DNA of 64,000 bases from CAKZNE01 sp963976435 (GCA_963976435.1 CAXBKQ010000017.1:1-64000); one strand, 5' to 3'. Positions 15,391 through 24,827 are shown, counted from the stretch's first letter. Numbers and translations: made by a program. The notes: generated from the sequence alone by a model not told the origin.

Positions 15391-16371
15391 TTAAGAAGCA
15401 ATAGGTAACAATACAACATTTCCTTTTTTATGACCAGTTTCGATATATTCATGAGCATTTTTCACTTCTTCAAGTGGATAGCTTCTATCAATTACTCCTT
15501 TAAGTTTATCCGCTTCAACAATTTCAATTAGCATAGCCAGCAATCTCTTGGTTTCCTTTTCTGGTAAAGCTCCGGTAGCTGAAAATTTCGCTTTCTTTTT
15601 ACCAAAGAGCGAGCTTATTATCATATCATTGAGAAGAGGCATTCCAAGAACTGGAGAGGCGTATATTCCATTTTCCTTTAAGGCATCTTTGCATTCTGCG
15701 AAGGATCTTACACCTACTGTATCATATATTAGATCATAGGAATTTTGGTTTTTGCAAAAGTCATATTGCTTGTAATCAATCACATGCTCCGCGCCAAGGT
15801 CTTTTACCATTTCCATATTTTTAGTGCTGCATACTCCGGTTACTTCTGCTCCATAATATTTTGCTATTTGAACGGCTGCTGTACCTAAGGATCCGGAAGC
15901 TCCATTGATCAATACTTTTTGACCTTTTTGGATATTCCCAAGATTGCATAAAAAGTTAAGTGAGGTAATTCCACCATCGCACATCCCTGCAGCTTCTTCA
16001 AAGCTGAGATTTTTCGGCATAGGAGCAAGGATTCCATCTTCAGCAAGCGTCACATATTCTGCATAAGTTCCCATATTGGTAAGGTTTTCACCGAAAACTT
16101 TGTCGCCAAGCTTAAAGCGACTAACATCGCTGCCTATGGACTCTATAACACCTGCAAAACCAGTTCCCCAAACTGAGTGTTTTGGTTTAGTAAGACCAAG
16201 CATTAATCTACCAATATAAGGTTTGCCCGTTCGCATCATGGTATCTGCTTTGGTAACGGAAGCCGCATGAATACGAATTAATATTTCATTTGCTTTAGCT
16301 ATGGGTTTTGCCACTGTAGCTACTTTAAAAATCTCCGGACTGCCATAAGCAGTAGTAATAATTGCTTTCAT
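15391..16371 (-). CDS. NAD(P)-dependent quinone-oxidoreductase-like alcohol dehydrogenase
   Basis: 326 residues from ATG 16371. Medium-chain dehydrogenase/reductase fold: GroES-like N-domain (AASVTKADTMMRTGKPY, GTGFAGVIESIGSDVSRFKLGDKVFG), then the Rossmann domain (GASGSLGTAAVQIAKYYGAEVTGVCSTKN) and the usual C-terminal GKKKGNVVL-type end (GHKKGNVVLLP). Zinc-binding cysteines are absent, which places it with zeta-crystallin/quinone oxidoreductases. It reduces a quinone or enone with NADPH; the exact substrate is unknown. Confidence 0.87.
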   Translation of the reverse strand: MKAIITTAYGSPEIFKVATVAKPIAKANEILIRIHAASVTKADTMMRTGKPYIGRLMLGLTKPKHSVWGTGFAGVIESIGSDVSRFKLGDKVFGENLTNMGTYAEYVTLAEDGILAPMPKNLSFEEAAGMCDGGITSLNFLCNLGNIQKGQKVLINGASGSLGTAAVQIAKYYGAEVTGVCSTKNMEMVKDLGAEHVIDYKQYDFCKNQNSYDLIYDTVGVRSFAECKDALKENGIYASPVLGMPLLNDMIISSLFGKKKAKFSATGALPEKETKRLLAMLIEIVEADKLKGVIDRSYPLEEVKNAHEYIETGHKKGNVVLLPIAS

Positions 16372-16470
16372 AATTAATGTGGTTTTAATTTTGTTTGGCA
16401 AATGTCAGTACTGCGCTATTTGCTGAGGTTCGCAATCACAACTAGTGGTTCTGAATTACAAATCCGAACT

Positions 16471-17382
16471 TTATTTTTTCATAAACTGGCGTATATAGGC
16501 TATAGATTCTTGGGTTTTTTCTTCCTGAACAAAATGTCCACATTTTAATTCTTGAATAGAAGCATTAGGAAGGCGATTTTTCCATTTCAAGAGTTCTTCC
16601 CTTTTGATAAACTCATCTTCGGTTCCCCAAATGACTAACCATTCTTTATTTGCTAATGAATCCAGTTGTTCCCATTGTATTTGGTACCAATCTGAAGCTC
16701 CTACTAATGCTTTGGCAAGATTTAATAAACCATATCTAGAATTTTTATTTGGAAAAGGTTGGAGATAGTGATTATGGATCTTTTTACTTAGATTTTTTTT
16801 GTTGTGAAATCCTTTTTTCAGTAGGAATTTTGGAGAGAAATTCAGATTTAAATACAAGAAGCTTCCCAGGCTACTGTTAACGGTTTTATCAATCTTTTTA
16901 GCGTCTTCACGCTCTTTTGTAGACCATAGCCAGCTGTTGAACAATACAATTTTATCAATTCTAGTAGAATTCATTATTCCGGCTGCTAGACCTATCGGAC
17001 CACCAAAATCATGCACGACCATGGTGATGTTTTTTAGGTCTAATTGGTTTATGAATTCACTCAGGTTTTTAGCATGATCTTCTGGACTACCTGGAAAATT
17101 GCTAGGCTTTTCTGATAAACCAAAACCTAAATGATCAATGGCAATACAGCGATAATTGCTGGAGAGTTCTTTTACAAAGTCTCTATACAAAAAAGACCAT
17201 GTAGGAGTGCCGTGAATGAAGAGGATGATTTCACCTTCACCTTCATCCACATAATGCATTTTCCCGGCTTTGAGGTCTATCATTTTGTGTTGAAAGGGAT
17301 AAAGACTAGTATCAATCCATTCTTGGGCATTTGTATTTGTACTCATCATAACAAGGCTTAAAAGGGTGATTAATCGTTTCAT
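16471..17382 (-). CDS. Secreted haloalkane-dehalogenase-like alpha/beta hydrolase
   Basis: 303 residues with signal peptide (MKRLITLLSLVMMSTNTNAQ). Alpha/beta hydrolase motifs: oxyanion HGTPTWSFLYR, GFGLSEKP, nucleophile Asp in VVHDFGGPIG, acid in WGTEDEF, catalytic His in CGHFVQEE. The Asp nucleophile places it with haloalkane dehalogenases and epoxide hydrolases rather than esterases. The halide-binding Trp that normally follows the nucleophile is Phe here, and the HG-N/E-P position is Thr, so dehalogenase activity is uncertain. Export is unusual for the group. Confidence 0.8.
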   Translation of the reverse strand: MKRLITLLSLVMMSTNTNAQEWIDTSLYPFQHKMIDLKAGKMHYVDEGEGEIILFIHGTPTWSFLYRDFVKELSSNYRCIAIDHLGFGLSEKPSNFPGSPEDHAKNLSEFINQLDLKNITMVVHDFGGPIGLAAGIMNSTRIDKIVLFNSWLWSTKEREDAKKIDKTVNSSLGSFLYLNLNFSPKFLLKKGFHNKKNLSKKIHNHYLQPFPNKNSRYGLLNLAKALVGASDWYQIQWEQLDSLANKEWLVIWGTEDEFIKREELLKWKNRLPNASIQELKCGHFVQEEKTQESIAYIRQFMKK

Positions 17383-17446
17383 TGTTTTTAATTTGAAACA
17401 AAGGTCACACAGCCAGTTATACTAAAAATTGGTATGAACCAAGATT

Positions 17447-18007
17447 CTATATTTTTATACTATTCAGGAGTTTACTCAAATTGGTTTGGTCTATTCTTAA
17501 ATAAGAAGCGATATCTTTTTGAGTAACCATATTGAGTAAATGCGGACTTCTTTTGGCGAATGCTCTAAAACGCTCCTCAATAGTAAAAGCCATAAGCTCA
17601 TAATGGCGCTGAACCATTCCAATTAGAAAATATTCCGTGGCTTTTCTAAACAAGGTCTCAATTTCTCTATGCTCTTTCATCAGCTCTTGATGTTTATCAA
17701 AAGATATTCTAAGAAACTTACTATCCGTAAGGGTTTCAAGGAAATACTTTGAAGGGCTTTGAGTGAGAAAAGAATCTGGAATTCCGGAGAAGGAAGGTTT
17801 GTAGGTAAAGGCAATTATATGTTGCTTATCCTCCTTTAAATAATAAGATTTTTGGATTCCATCAAGCACAAAATACATATATCGCTCTGTTTCTCCAGGT
17901 GCCGTCATTATTGTCTTTTTAGGAACTGAATTCTCCTTCCAATGTGAGATATAGATTTCTAAAATTTCTGGATTTACAGGATAAATTTGGTTTAAAAAAT
18001 CTATCAT
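17447..18007 (-). CDS. Crp-like regulator coupled to TPR/AraC gene
   Basis: 186 residues from ATG 18007, which overlaps the stop of the upstream regulator gene as ATGA. cNMP-binding-like domain at about 25-115 (TIMTAPGETERYMYFVLDGIQKSYYL), then a winged helix ending TQKDIASYLRIDQTNLSKLLNSIKI. A longer frame to 18094 would run inside the upstream gene and is rejected. No Fe-S cysteines or clear cAMP-contact residues. Translational coupling suggests that it acts together with the AraC-type regulator. Confidence 0.83.
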   Translation of the reverse strand: MIDFLNQIYPVNPEILEIYISHWKENSVPKKTIMTAPGETERYMYFVLDGIQKSYYLKEDKQHIIAFTYKPSFSGIPDSFLTQSPSKYFLETLTDSKFLRISFDKHQELMKEHREIETLFRKATEYFLIGMVQRHYELMAFTIEERFRAFAKRSPHLLNMVTQKDIASYLRIDQTNLSKLLNSIKI

Positions 18008-19818
18008 TCCTTTCCTTTTAAAAATTCCTTGGGTGTCTTTTGGGTTTCCTTTTTGAAATAGGTATTGAATACAGTTTTTGAATTGAAACCACAATCATAG
18101 GCCATGGCCATTATGGTGAGTTTGGCATTTGCAGGTTCAAGGGCCATTATTTTAAAAGCTTCTATTCGGTAATGATTAATAAATTCATTGAAATTCTTAT
18201 GAAAAACATCATTCAACAACCATGAAAGTTGGTTTGCATGAATTCCCAATAGGTCAGCTAATGAACGCAGGCTAAGGTCAGGGTTTAGATATACCTGCTC
18301 ATTTTCCATAAGCTCCAATAATTTGCTTTTATACTGGTTTGCAGATTCTTCATCCAGCAGGGCTTTTTTTGCCTTTTCCCTACTTTTTGATTGGAATATA
18401 TCTTCTGGAAATAATTTTTTGTGATACTGTTTATATCTAGGGTCAGACTTAACTGGGTTTACCACAGGGTCGGAAAAACGAAGTAAAAGAAGGGGAGAGG
18501 CTTTTTCAATAGCTTTTTCTACCCAATCGAAAAGCTTGTCGTTCTGGCCGCTTGCCCCAAATAACATAAATAAATAGGAGTCTGCAGTAAAACCATCCTT
18601 TTGCTGTGCTAATTCCACCAACTGTTCACTGTAGTTTGCAGCATTTTTAGTATCTCCTTTTAGGGTGTAGGCGAGTGTAAGAGAACCGATCATTTCCCCT
18701 GGGACAATTACCTGGGAAGGGATGGTTTCAAAATAATTAATCAGCTCATCATAACTTTTCATTTGCAATAAGCACAACGTTTTCACATAATGACAAGGAA
18801 TGTTCAAAGGGTTCAGTTCCAAACATTCATTGAGTTGTTTTAATGAATTGCTATAATCTTCAAACATATAGTCGAAATAGGCATTATAGAATTTTGTTTC
18901 CTGAGAAAATGGATCGATTTCGAGGGCTATTTCTAAATGCTTTTTAGCGCTTTCCTTTTTTCCACAGAGCACATAAAGGAAAGAAAGAAACTGCTGAGAT
19001 TCTACATGGCTGGGATTAAGGCTTATGGCTTTGTTGGCCAAAGAGAAAGACTTTCTAAAGTCACATTCGGTGAAGAAAGCCATATTCGCCAACTGATAAT
19101 AAGCTCCTGGCAATTCACTATCGATACTCAGTGCTTGGTGGGTAAGCTGGGCGCATTTTCCCCAACCTTCCTCTAGAGGTATTACACCTGTAGTGGCTAA
19201 AAAACTGTAGGCATCTGCCATAGCCACCATGGCTTTTGTATGCTGAGAATCTAAGTTTAAGGCCTCTTGGTAGAATTCTATAGAGAGATTTACACTTTCT
19301 GGATTCCACTTATTCATATGAAATCGGCCTTTCAGGAATAATGTATAGGCATCTAAGCTTTTTGCCTTATCATATACTTTAGGTTCCTGTATTTCAAAAT
19401 GGCCAAAATGTTCGCGTAAATGGTCCGCAATCAATTGGCTAATTTCATCTTGAACCTCAAAAATATTGTCCAATTTCCGATCCCAAGTTTCCGACCAAAA
19501 ATGAAAATCTTCTACCGCATCGATCAACTGGGCAGTAATTCGCATAGAATTCCCAGATAGCCGAACACTTCCCTCAAGCAAGGTGGAAACCCCCAATTCC
19601 TTTCCAATCTCGGTCATTGGAATATTCTTTCCCTTAAAATAGAAGGCAGAGGTACGGGAAGTAACTTTTAAATCATCGATTTTTGCCAGGGCATTAATAA
19701 TCTCCTCTGTTATTCCATCGCTGAAATACTCATTTTCAACATTAGAGCTCATGTTGACAAAGGGGAGTACAGCTATAGATTTATCAGTCAAGACTTGGAT
19801 TTTTACAGGCTTGGGCAA
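18004..19818 (-). CDS. TolB/FlgO-like - TPR - AraC fusion regulator, TTG start
   Basis: About 604 residues. Residues 10-130 form the TolB-like N-terminal domain seen in AraC- and cyclase-linked TPR proteins (SIAVLPFVNMSSNVENEYFSDGITEEI, LLEGSVRLSGNSMRITAQLID). Residues 140-450 are TPR repeats (tandem helical repeats ending in AISLNPSH, ALEIDPFSQE, CLELNPLN). The last ~110 residues are an AraC HTH (ANAKLTIMAMAYDCGFNSKTVFNTYFKKETQKTPKEF). There is no transmembrane segment. No ATG precedes the first strand: TTG at 19818 (or 19791) must start it, since TGA lies in frame just upstream. Target genes unknown; perhaps the coupled Crp-like gene and its neighbours. Confidence 0.8.
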   Translation of the reverse strand: MPKPVKIQVLTDKSIAVLPFVNMSSNVENEYFSDGITEEIINALAKIDDLKVTSRTSAFYFKGKNIPMTEIGKELGVSTLLEGSVRLSGNSMRITAQLIDAVEDFHFWSETWDRKLDNIFEVQDEISQLIADHLREHFGHFEIQEPKVYDKAKSLDAYTLFLKGRFHMNKWNPESVNLSIEFYQEALNLDSQHTKAMVAMADAYSFLATTGVIPLEEGWGKCAQLTHQALSIDSELPGAYYQLANMAFFTECDFRKSFSLANKAISLNPSHVESQQFLSFLYVLCGKKESAKKHLEIALEIDPFSQETKFYNAYFDYMFEDYSNSLKQLNECLELNPLNIPCHYVKTLCLLQMKSYDELINYFETIPSQVIVPGEMIGSLTLAYTLKGDTKNAANYSEQLVELAQQKDGFTADSYLFMLFGASGQNDKLFDWVEKAIEKASPLLLLRFSDPVVNPVKSDPRYKQYHKKLFPEDIFQSKSREKAKKALLDEESANQYKSKLLELMENEQVYLNPDLSLRSLADLLGIHANQLSWLLNDVFHKNFNEFINHYRIEAFKIMALEPANAKLTIMAMAYDCGFNSKTVFNTYFKKETQKTPKEFLKGKE

Positions 19819-19904
19819 GTTAGTGCATCATTGGGATTTGGCAAAAAAAGAATACTGTTGAATGTAAATTTATAATGTTTCAATGCATTTTTGTCGGTGA
19901 TCAT

Positions 19905-20696
19905 TTAACCGAATTGAATTCCAATTTTTGCTGTTGCGAATACCGAATTGTCGCTTTTCTCTTCTGGACTTAATATTAGGCCTGTTCCTTCTTTCACATT
20001 TGCTAAGGACTTATCATTTCTAAAATCATAAGGCGACTTACCATATTGATTATAGGGTTCTACGGAGGTGAATAATTCCTTGCAAAAGTCTTCTTGGAAA
20101 TACAATTCACTGGTTAAATGCAATTTGTTGTTTATCATCACCTTGTAGTGAATATGCGGAACTCTAGGGTCATACCAACCAGGAATAATGCTAGTAAATT
20201 CCGCAATTCCCTGAGCATCTGTTTTTTGATATCCACGGAGATAGTTGGAATCATTGATGGGTTCAATATGTTGTTTTTTACCAAATTCCATTTGTTTAGC
20301 AGATTCCCATATATTGTGGCCTATCCCTTCTATATATCCACTATAGTTACCATGTGCATCACATTGCCAAATTTCCACCACTGCATTTTCAAGTGGCTCG
20401 CAACTGGGGTAGTCAACGATTTGAAATTTAAGGTTTAAGGTTTTCCCGATTTTCCCTTGCCTAATATCCGACCCTAAAGGAGATTTTAAATAATAGGGGC
20501 CTTCCGAAATTGGAGATGACAAGACACAAATTTCATCGTCAATATTGGGAGTTAAAGTCATTTTTGGCTCGCCTTCATTGTCTTGTCGAACTATCCAGGT
20601 TAGAATCTTACGTTTTCCCAGCCAGGCACTTAATCCAATTAGTCCCAGTACCGATAAAGTTCCTACAATAAATTTTCTTCTCGTAATTTTCCCCAT
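19905..20696 (-). CDS. Tat-exported intradiol dioxygenase-like protein
   Basis: 263 residues. Twin-arginine signal (TRRKFIVGTLSVLGLIGLSAWL, residues 5-26). The body has the intradiol ring-cleavage dioxygenase fold of protocatechuate 3,4-dioxygenase beta chains: EGPYYLKSP, VVEIWQCDAHGNYSGY, RGYQKTDAQGIAEFTSIIPGWY, and HIHYKV. Four possible non-heme iron ligands (Tyr in GNYSGY or RGYQ, Tyr in GWYDPR, two His in HIH) are in place, so activity is plausible. An exported enzyme would act on aromatic compounds outside the cytoplasm, though such secreted members are mostly uncharacterised. Confidence 0.83.
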   Translation of the reverse strand: MGKITRRKFIVGTLSVLGLIGLSAWLGKRKILTWIVRQDNEGEPKMTLTPNIDDEICVLSSPISEGPYYLKSPLGSDIRQGKIGKTLNLKFQIVDYPSCEPLENAVVEIWQCDAHGNYSGYIEGIGHNIWESAKQMEFGKKQHIEPINDSNYLRGYQKTDAQGIAEFTSIIPGWYDPRVPHIHYKVMINNKLHLTSELYFQEDFCKELFTSVEPYNQYGKSPYDFRNDKSLANVKEGTGLILSPEEKSDNSVFATAKIGIQFG

Positions 20697-21018
20697 TGAG
20701 CAGTGATTTTAGGTATTTGTGAAGATACATTTTTTAGAGCTTTGAGGAATTTTACGGTTAGTGAATAAGTTGAATTGGTCTCTCTTTCTTATTCAGTAAA
20801 TATTATCTGGAATGATACGACTTTGTTTTAATGAACGTAAAATATTTTCATTATAAGACTGATTATTAACCATATACCCATGAAGCTGTAAATATTTAGA
20901 ACAGGGGTGATTGAGAAGAGTTTTCAACGAATATTGGAAAAGGATTTTTTTTTAATTGATTTTATCTTTTATAATGTTTTTGAATTCAAAAAGTGAGCAT
21001 GGTTTAGCCTAGGAGAGT
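20697..21018. other. 322-bp intergenic region
   Basis: Spacer between two minus-strand genes. I see no open frame, no strong hairpin and no recognised promoter element. Confidence 0.45.
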
Positions 21019-21744
21019 TTATTTTTTCTCTTCCTTTTTCATTTCAAAGTCTTCTAAACAAACATCTAAAACTTGGCCTTTTGTATGGACGCATTCGCAA
21101 AAATCATTTCCTATTATTTCGTATTCAGTATTTGCATATTGCTCCTTACAATCGGACAATGAATTTCGTGGCATAATATCAAATCCCTTGATAAAAATAA
21201 ATAAGCTTAGTATAAAAACAATCCCTATGCTAGCAAAAAACAGGAAAGGGAATTTATTATCATATTTCGAAGGTCCCTGAACAATTCCAAAAATTGGTAA
21301 TTTCTTAAAAGGTAAAATGTATTTTAATCTGTCATAGTTCCATACTAGAATGTACAAATTGGCTAATACCATTAATGGAGACGTAAGGAAGGAGCCTTCA
21401 AATCGCAAGGCTAATGAAAGAATACAAATGTTTAGAATAATGGGGAAATAGAGCAGTGCACCTAATACTACCGTCCGAGGAATTAATAACAATATTGCTG
21501 CGAGAATTTGGGAAATTCCAATAAATGTATAATAATATCCTGTTTTATAAAGAGCAGTTAAATACGCCCCCATAGGGTGAACTTCAGATAATCCGCTGGC
21601 AAATCTTTCATCTAGTACCTTAACTACTCCTGCGGCAATAAATGCAAAGGCTAAAATCAGCCGGCAAAAAATAGAAAAGTACCAATACCATCTATTTTGT
21701 TTGATATGAAGGTAATATCGGTCAAATTTTGTCACTTTATTCAA
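21019..21744 (-). CDS. DoxX/MauE-like membrane protein with Cys-rich tail
   Basis: 241 residues. Four membrane segments typical of DoxX-like proteins (IFCRLILAFAFIAAGVVKVLDERF; YTFIGISQILAAILLLIPRTVVLGALLYFPIILNICIL) and a fifth at about 175-190. The C-terminal soluble tail carries four cysteines (SDCKEQ, DFCECVHTKGQVLDVCLED), which could form disulfides outside or bind metal. DoxX relatives take part in redox or sulfur-related membrane processes; the role here is unknown. Confidence 0.75.
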   Translation of the reverse strand: MNKVTKFDRYYLHIKQNRWYWYFSIFCRLILAFAFIAAGVVKVLDERFASGLSEVHPMGAYLTALYKTGYYYTFIGISQILAAILLLIPRTVVLGALLYFPIILNICILSLALRFEGSFLTSPLMVLANLYILVWNYDRLKYILPFKKLPIFGIVQGPSKYDNKFPFLFFASIGIVFILSLFIFIKGFDIMPRNSLSDCKEQYANTEYEIIGNDFCECVHTKGQVLDVCLEDFEMKKEEKK

Positions 21745-21950
21745 TTGTATTTTTGATAAATTTCTAAATTTTATTTTGAGGATCCAATCTCTGCCTGATA
21801 TTTGAACCTATAACAGTTGGCTTTAAAATTATGAGTATTAAGTCGCCCAGTTGAATTGGACTCTATCATTCATTGATCTCAAATTCCTGAGACCAATATT
21901 TCAACCCATGTTATAAGTTCCACCCTTCAATTTTCCAGGGTTGAATGAGT

Positions 21951-22152
21951 TTACTCCTTGTTTAGCATGCTTTTAATTTTCAAAATTCCCTTTTTCACAC
22001 CTTGCTCGTTTGAATAGGTTTTTAAAACAACATAATACCATTGCTCTGTTTCTACATTAACTGTAATAATGTCTTTATGACCATGTAATATAATAGCTTT
22101 TAAATACAGCTAAAAGGCTAGTAAATAATAGTACAAAAAAAGGATGTTTCAT
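21951..22152 (-). pseudogene. Frameshifted small secreted protein gene
   Basis: ATG at 22152 overlaps the DUF6090 stop as ATGA and opens a signal-peptide-like frame (MKHPFFVLLFTSLLAVFKSYY) that stops after 25 codons. The +1 frame then continues smoothly for ~50 codons: YLKAIILHGHKDIITV, VETEQWYYVVLKTYSNEQG, then KGILKIKSMLNKE and TAA at 21951-21953. Joining the two frames near 22095 gives a ~67-residue secreted protein. It could be a true pseudogene, a sequencing indel or programmed frameshift; no slippery heptamer is obvious. Third gene of the SIMPL-DUF6090 operon. Confidence 0.6.
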
Positions 22153-22907
22153 TTTTTTTTTATTGTTCTTTTTATTTCTCCTTCAAGGTTTTTCGCCACT
22201 TCGCCTAGTTGATTATAAAGAACATTCATATAAGCAGTTCCAGCATTTCTTGAATGACTTCCTATAAAAGCTGGATATTTCAGCATTTTCATTAATTCGT
22301 CCATATCTTTTTCTCTTGCTGTTTTTCCAAACAATTTTTTGATTAATGGTTTGGTTTTCTGAACAATATTATTTTTATACATATCATATTCCATCTCCTC
22401 CATAAAACTGTTTAGACTTTGTTCTTCATCTTCAATTTTTTGGACCAAACTGTAATATTTATACAATTCTGTTTCTAGTGTAGTTTGTTGAATTTTATTT
22501 AAAAACCCCGAATTTTTCAATGCTTCAAAACCACTTTTGTTGGACTGAAAAGACTCGTCTAGCCATGGGTTAAACTTGAAATAAAGTGAGAAATATTTGA
22601 GATATTCCAATTCTGATTCTTGGTCCATCATTTTCATGAAGAATTGGGAGCCGATTATCGAACTGTCTCGAAAACTCATCATTTCCTCAAGGCTGTTGAG
22701 GTCTGATTTTAAATTTTCTGAAATATTATTTAAATAGCCATTCAGACTTATGGCATCCTTTTTTTCTGTATTCAGATTATTAATATAAAGAGCTATCAAA
22801 ATTCCAATCACCACTAGGATTATTTCTCCAATGGCATAAATAAAATACTTAGCAAGCTTATTTTCGGAAAGTAATTTTTGCCGGAATTTTCTAAAGAACT
22901 TGATCAT
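22149..22907 (-). CDS. DUF6090 family membrane-anchored protein
   Basis: 252 residues starting with the hallmark of the family, MIKFFRKFRQKLLSENKLAKYFIYAIGEIILVVIGILIALYINN: a basic amphipathic start followed by one membrane helix (residues 22-43). The rest is a helical extracytoplasmic region. DUF6090 proteins are frequent and often multicopy in Bacteroidota; function unknown. It lies 44 bp downstream of the SIMPL gene and overlaps the next small gene by ATGA. Confidence 0.85.
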   Translation of the reverse strand: MIKFFRKFRQKLLSENKLAKYFIYAIGEIILVVIGILIALYINNLNTEKKDAISLNGYLNNISENLKSDLNSLEEMMSFRDSSIIGSQFFMKMMDQESELEYLKYFSLYFKFNPWLDESFQSNKSGFEALKNSGFLNKIQQTTLETELYKYYSLVQKIEDEEQSLNSFMEEMEYDMYKNNIVQKTKPLIKKLFGKTAREKDMDELMKMLKYPAFIGSHSRNAGTAYMNVLYNQLGEVAKNLEGEIKRTIKKK

Positions 22908-22951
22908 TTGCTAGGTTTTGATAAATTAAAACCTATTTCCACATTTCAGGT

Positions 22952-23701
22952 CTATTCCTCCTTATCCTCAAGAGTAGAGCTGGGTTTTAAGCTATAGGTC
23001 AATTGGATGGATGCTTTAAGGGAGAGCAGTCCAACCGATAAGGCATTAGTTCCACTAAAATTTCCGGAAAAGGACTGAGCGCTGTTTTGGGAATAGTTTG
23101 CATAATTCCTATTCCCAAAGGAACTTTGAGGTGGACTTACATATTCCGAAATATTAGTGATTTCTCCTAATTCAATATTCACTTCCCCAGATAAGAACTC
23201 TGCCTTTTCTTTCGCAGCTTCAATGGCCATTTTTCTTACCTGGTATCGATACTCCTTTAATTTGCTGGTTCTAAACTCAATATTTTTTACTTGATTGATA
23301 CCCAAATTTAAAAGCTCAGATAATATTTCTTCGTATTTATCTAAATCCTCTAGCACTATGCTAAAAGATTGTGAAACATTATAATAATCAATAGTAACAT
23401 CTCCGCCATATTCAAAATGTGGACTGATATGCACATAATCTGTTTGAATATATTTTTCTTCTATTTTTTGTCTTTTGCAATATTCAATGGCCTTTTTTAG
23501 GATGGCATAATTCTCATTTTTGGTACTTAGCAAATCCTTTCCTCTAGATTCCACCCCCAGACTAAATACTACCTGATCAGGCTGTATCCTGAGTATTGCA
23601 TCGCCTTGTACTATAAAATTATCGCCATTTCCATTGTTGAAGAATTGTCCATTGCTAAATTGAAAGCAGAATAAAAAGCCAATGATAAGTAGTTGTTTCA
23701 T
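22952..23701 (-). CDS. Secreted SIMPL (DUF541) domain protein
   Basis: 249 residues with signal peptide MKQLLIIGFLFCFQFSNGQ. The SIMPL domain covers residues ~30-240: VQGDAILRIQPDQVVFSLGVESRGKD, YIQTDYVHISPHFEY, VSQSFSIVLEDLDKYEEIL, and IEAAKEKAEFLSGEVNIELGEITNISE. Bacterial DUF541 proteins are periplasmic or surface proteins that form oligomers; some are linked to oxidative stress and envelope functions. It begins a SIMPL-DUF6090-small gene operon divergent from the 23903 gene. Confidence 0.85.
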   Translation of the reverse strand: MKQLLIIGFLFCFQFSNGQFFNNGNGDNFIVQGDAILRIQPDQVVFSLGVESRGKDLLSTKNENYAILKKAIEYCKRQKIEEKYIQTDYVHISPHFEYGGDVTIDYYNVSQSFSIVLEDLDKYEEILSELLNLGINQVKNIEFRTSKLKEYRYQVRKMAIEAAKEKAEFLSGEVNIELGEITNISEYVSPPQSSFGNRNYANYSQNSAQSFSGNFSGTNALSVGLLSLKASIQLTYSLKPSSTLEDKEE

Positions 23702-23902
23702 GGTTTAGATTTAGGTTTAATGATGCGTATATTTTGCCTTGGGTTGCTTTTTTAAAACTATAAATTGAATTTGGGAATTTATGGATGGACTTGTTATTTA
23801 TAAAGTACAAGAAGTTTTGTTTAAATGGCGTAAAATCCTAAATTGAGCTTAAACTGAACAAATTTCCCTCCTAATGAAAATGAAAATTTGCTATTTCGCT
23901 TT

Positions 23903-24826
23903 ATGAAAGGATCAATTACTTGTTTGCTGCTAGTGTGGAGCATTTTTCTAAAAGCTCAAAATCAAGAATATGTATATCGAAATCCTTTGGATAGCTCCTA
24001 TAATTCTTATCTAAAAATTTGGCCTGATGGGAAGCTTAAGGGTATACTAATTCGAGATTTTAGTTCGCTTCCAGATACAAATCGCAAAAGTCCATACCAA
24101 TTTGGAAAACTCGCTTTGAATCAGGGTTTTATGGTTTTGTATTGTAATACCAGTAATTATTTCCCAGAGCTTTTTTATGATGACAAAGGTCCAGAGATAA
24201 TTGATGAAATTTTACATGAGCTCATGCTTAAACATTCTATTCCTAAAGAAAATATTTTTATCGGTGGCATTTCTGCCAGTGGAACTAGAGCATTGCGTTA
24301 TGCACAGTATTGCAATCAAGGAAAATCAAAATACAAGTATAAAATAAAAGGTGTTTTTGTGGTGGATTCTCCCCTCGATAATGAACGATTTTATAAATCG
24401 GCAAAAAACAATGGTCACAAGTTTTTTGGTGGAATGGAGGAGGAAGCTAAAATGATGTTGAAATGCTTTCCCGAAAAATTAGGAGGTAGTCCGGATGAAT
24501 TTCGAGAAAGCTATTTACAGTCTTCGGTATATAGCCAAACGGATTCAAGCGGAGCGAATATTATTCATTTTGAGGATCAATCCATTCTCATATTTCACGA
24601 ACCTGATATGGAGTGGTGGATGAATGAAAGAGGTGCTTCCTATTATGATATTAACTCCTATGATTTAGTAGGATTTGCTAGAGATCTCATTTCTTTAGGG
24701 AATAAGGATATAGAAATAATCAGTACTTCTGGCAAAGGTTTTAGGAGGGGAGAAAGAAATTGTCATTCTTGGACCATAGTAGATGAGGACTATCTTTTTC
24801 AATGGATTAACGAACGACTAGATTAA
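23903..24826 (+). CDS. Secreted alpha/beta hydrolase-like protein
   Basis: 307 residues from the ATG at 23903. Signal peptide MKGSITCLLLVWSIFLKAQ. The core reads as an alpha/beta hydrolase: LKGILIRDFSSLPD, IFIGGISASGTRALRYA (nucleophile elbow G-x-S-x-S-G), a conserved D in VVDSPLDNERF, and a His near the end (GERNCHSWTIVD). Length and motifs fit the poorly characterised PHB-depolymerase/esterase-like group, substrate unknown. Its 3' end runs into a strong bidirectional terminator shared with the convergent protease gene. Confidence 0.75.
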   Translation: MKGSITCLLLVWSIFLKAQNQEYVYRNPLDSSYNSYLKIWPDGKLKGILIRDFSSLPDTNRKSPYQFGKLALNQGFMVLYCNTSNYFPELFYDDKGPEIIDEILHELMLKHSIPKENIFIGGISASGTRALRYAQYCNQGKSKYKYKIKGVFVVDSPLDNERFYKSAKNNGHKFFGGMEEEAKMMLKCFPEKLGGSPDEFRESYLQSSVYSQTDSSGANIIHFEDQSILIFHEPDMEWWMNERGASYYDINSYDLVGFARDLISLGNKDIEIISTSGKGFRRGERNCHSWTIVDEDYLFQWINERLD

Positions 24827-24827
24827 A

